DNA from: Clostridia bacterium | GTDB taxonomy: Bacteria; Bacillota; Clostridia; Oscillospirales; Acutalibacteraceae | NCBI GenBank assembly: GCA_017414965.1 | Contig: JAFQJL010000009.1 | Span: 52,109 to 116,108 of the forward strand | Direction: 5' to 3' | DNA length: 64,000 nt | Shown here: positions 63,702 to 64,000 of the stretch, piece after piece | Layout of the letters: the number at the start of each line of letters is the position of its first letter | Numbering within the stretch: position 1 is the first letter of the stretch | Translations under genes and position numbers: made by a program | The notes under the pieces: generated by a model | What the model saw: only the letters and a program-made list of their open reading frames with translations | The model's database searches: none | What the model was told of the DNA's origin: nothing

Positions 63702-64000
63702 TTACTGATTTTTCATCTGTCGCAGGAACAACAAAACGGCAAACACGAGCAGAACAGCGGTATATCCCAGTATCCACCATATGTGAGGGAAAATCTCTAA
63801 AAAATCTCCTACAAGGACAGCCCGTTCCATTTCTACTGCGTGTACAAACGGAAGAGCATATGCAATCTTCTTAAAGGTACCTCCTACAAGGTCAAGATCA
63901 AACCAAACGCCCGACAACCACGCTGAAACGTTGGTTAGCAACGCACCACAGATACCGCCCACCTGCTTGTCGTTCAATACGCTTCCGCAAAGAAGTCCTA
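63702..64000 (-). CDS. C-terminal part of an ABC-2 type transporter permease (runs off the window)
   Basis: The last 98 codons of a membrane protein; the start lies beyond base 64000. The sequence GLLCGSVLNDKQVGG, then LLTNVSAWLSGVWFDL, LPFVHAVEMERAV and a final hydrophobic helix before RQMKNQ match the end of ABC-2 permeases (helices 5 and 6 with the conserved Pro-rich amphipathic part). Such permeases pair with an ATPase to export lipids, drugs or polysaccharides. Codon use is more AT-rich than most of the window. No terminator is seen right after its stop. Confidence 0.8.
   Translation of the reverse strand, partial: GLLCGSVLNDKQVGGICGALLTNVSAWLSGVWFDLDLVGGTFKKIAYALPFVHAVEMERAVLVGDFLEIFPHIWWILGYTAVLLVFAVLLFLRQMKNQ

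Overview
The window reads as chromosome of an anaerobic, spore-forming (or spore-former-derived) Gram-positive clostridium, most likely of the Oscillospirales/Ruminococcaceae type. The evidence is spoIIR and spoVAE, the redox repressor Rex, a three-gene NADH-linked [FeFe] hydrogenase, meso-diaminopimelate dehydrogenase, a CDP-glycerol type wall-polymer enzyme, the SCIFF ranthipeptide pair, and many near-consensus sigma-A promoters (TTGACA, 17 bp, TATAAT) and strong intrinsic terminators. The DNA is fairly GC-rich except for a few small AT-rich islets. Placement below order is a judgement from gene content only.

Layout. 1-2330: start of a secreted protein, then a NifU-like/GGGtGRT pair. 2333-3195: AT-rich islet with a divergent SLOG-like gene and XRE regulator between two almost identical terminators. 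3271-5577: spoIIR, rex, ddh. 5578-9948: a giant glycerophosphotransferase-HAD-glycerophosphotransferase fusion. 10090-12817: MgtC, PAP2 phosphatase, PfoR-like membrane protein. 13043-14570: PdaA-like lipoprotein and a second AT-rich islet (small XRE gene, divergent promoters, duplicated terminator). 14574-18662: hydrogenase operon. 18824-20737: FlaA1/CapD-type sugar dehydratase. 20952-23716: feoA-feoB-small Cys-rich protein behind three copies of a 16-bp inverted repeat. 23715-28716: GH2 enzyme, sugar transporter, ligA. 28882-29877: rplM-rpsI. 29878-36174: methyltransferase, CDF transporter, PRPP synthetase, Orn/Lys/Arg decarboxylase, SCIFF peptide and maturase. 36177-36964: a second XRE/SLOG divergent pair. 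36962-40297: spoVAE, ArsR regulator and a copper ATPase translated in one frame with a CopZ-like domain. 40310-48528: ceramidase-like protein, tRNA-Val, aminotransferase, secD-secF, folK, aconitase. 48537-61159: ilvD, membrane protein of unknown function, GH106-like and GH42-like hydrolases, a small acidic peptide, a GH109-like oxidoreductase. 61297-64000: MATE exporter, membrane XRE/zinc-ribbon protein, end of an ABC-2 permease.

How the parts work together. Housekeeping blocks are ordinary. Redox and iron supply fit together: Rex, the hydrogenase, FeoAB and the NifU-like protein all serve an iron-sulfur rich fermentative cell. Glycan-use genes at 23715-26700 and 51063-61159 form two clusters, and the promoters of both large hydrolases carry an AAGCGCTT dyad suggesting shared carbon-catabolite or LacI-type control.

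Most worth pursuing: the two XRE+SLOG divergent modules (2333-3156 and 36177-36950) with overlapping promoters and a perfect 22-bp palindrome, and the observation that two AT-rich regulator islets each sit between near-identical terminator copies. No CRISPR array, IS transposase, prophage structural gene or rRNA was seen.
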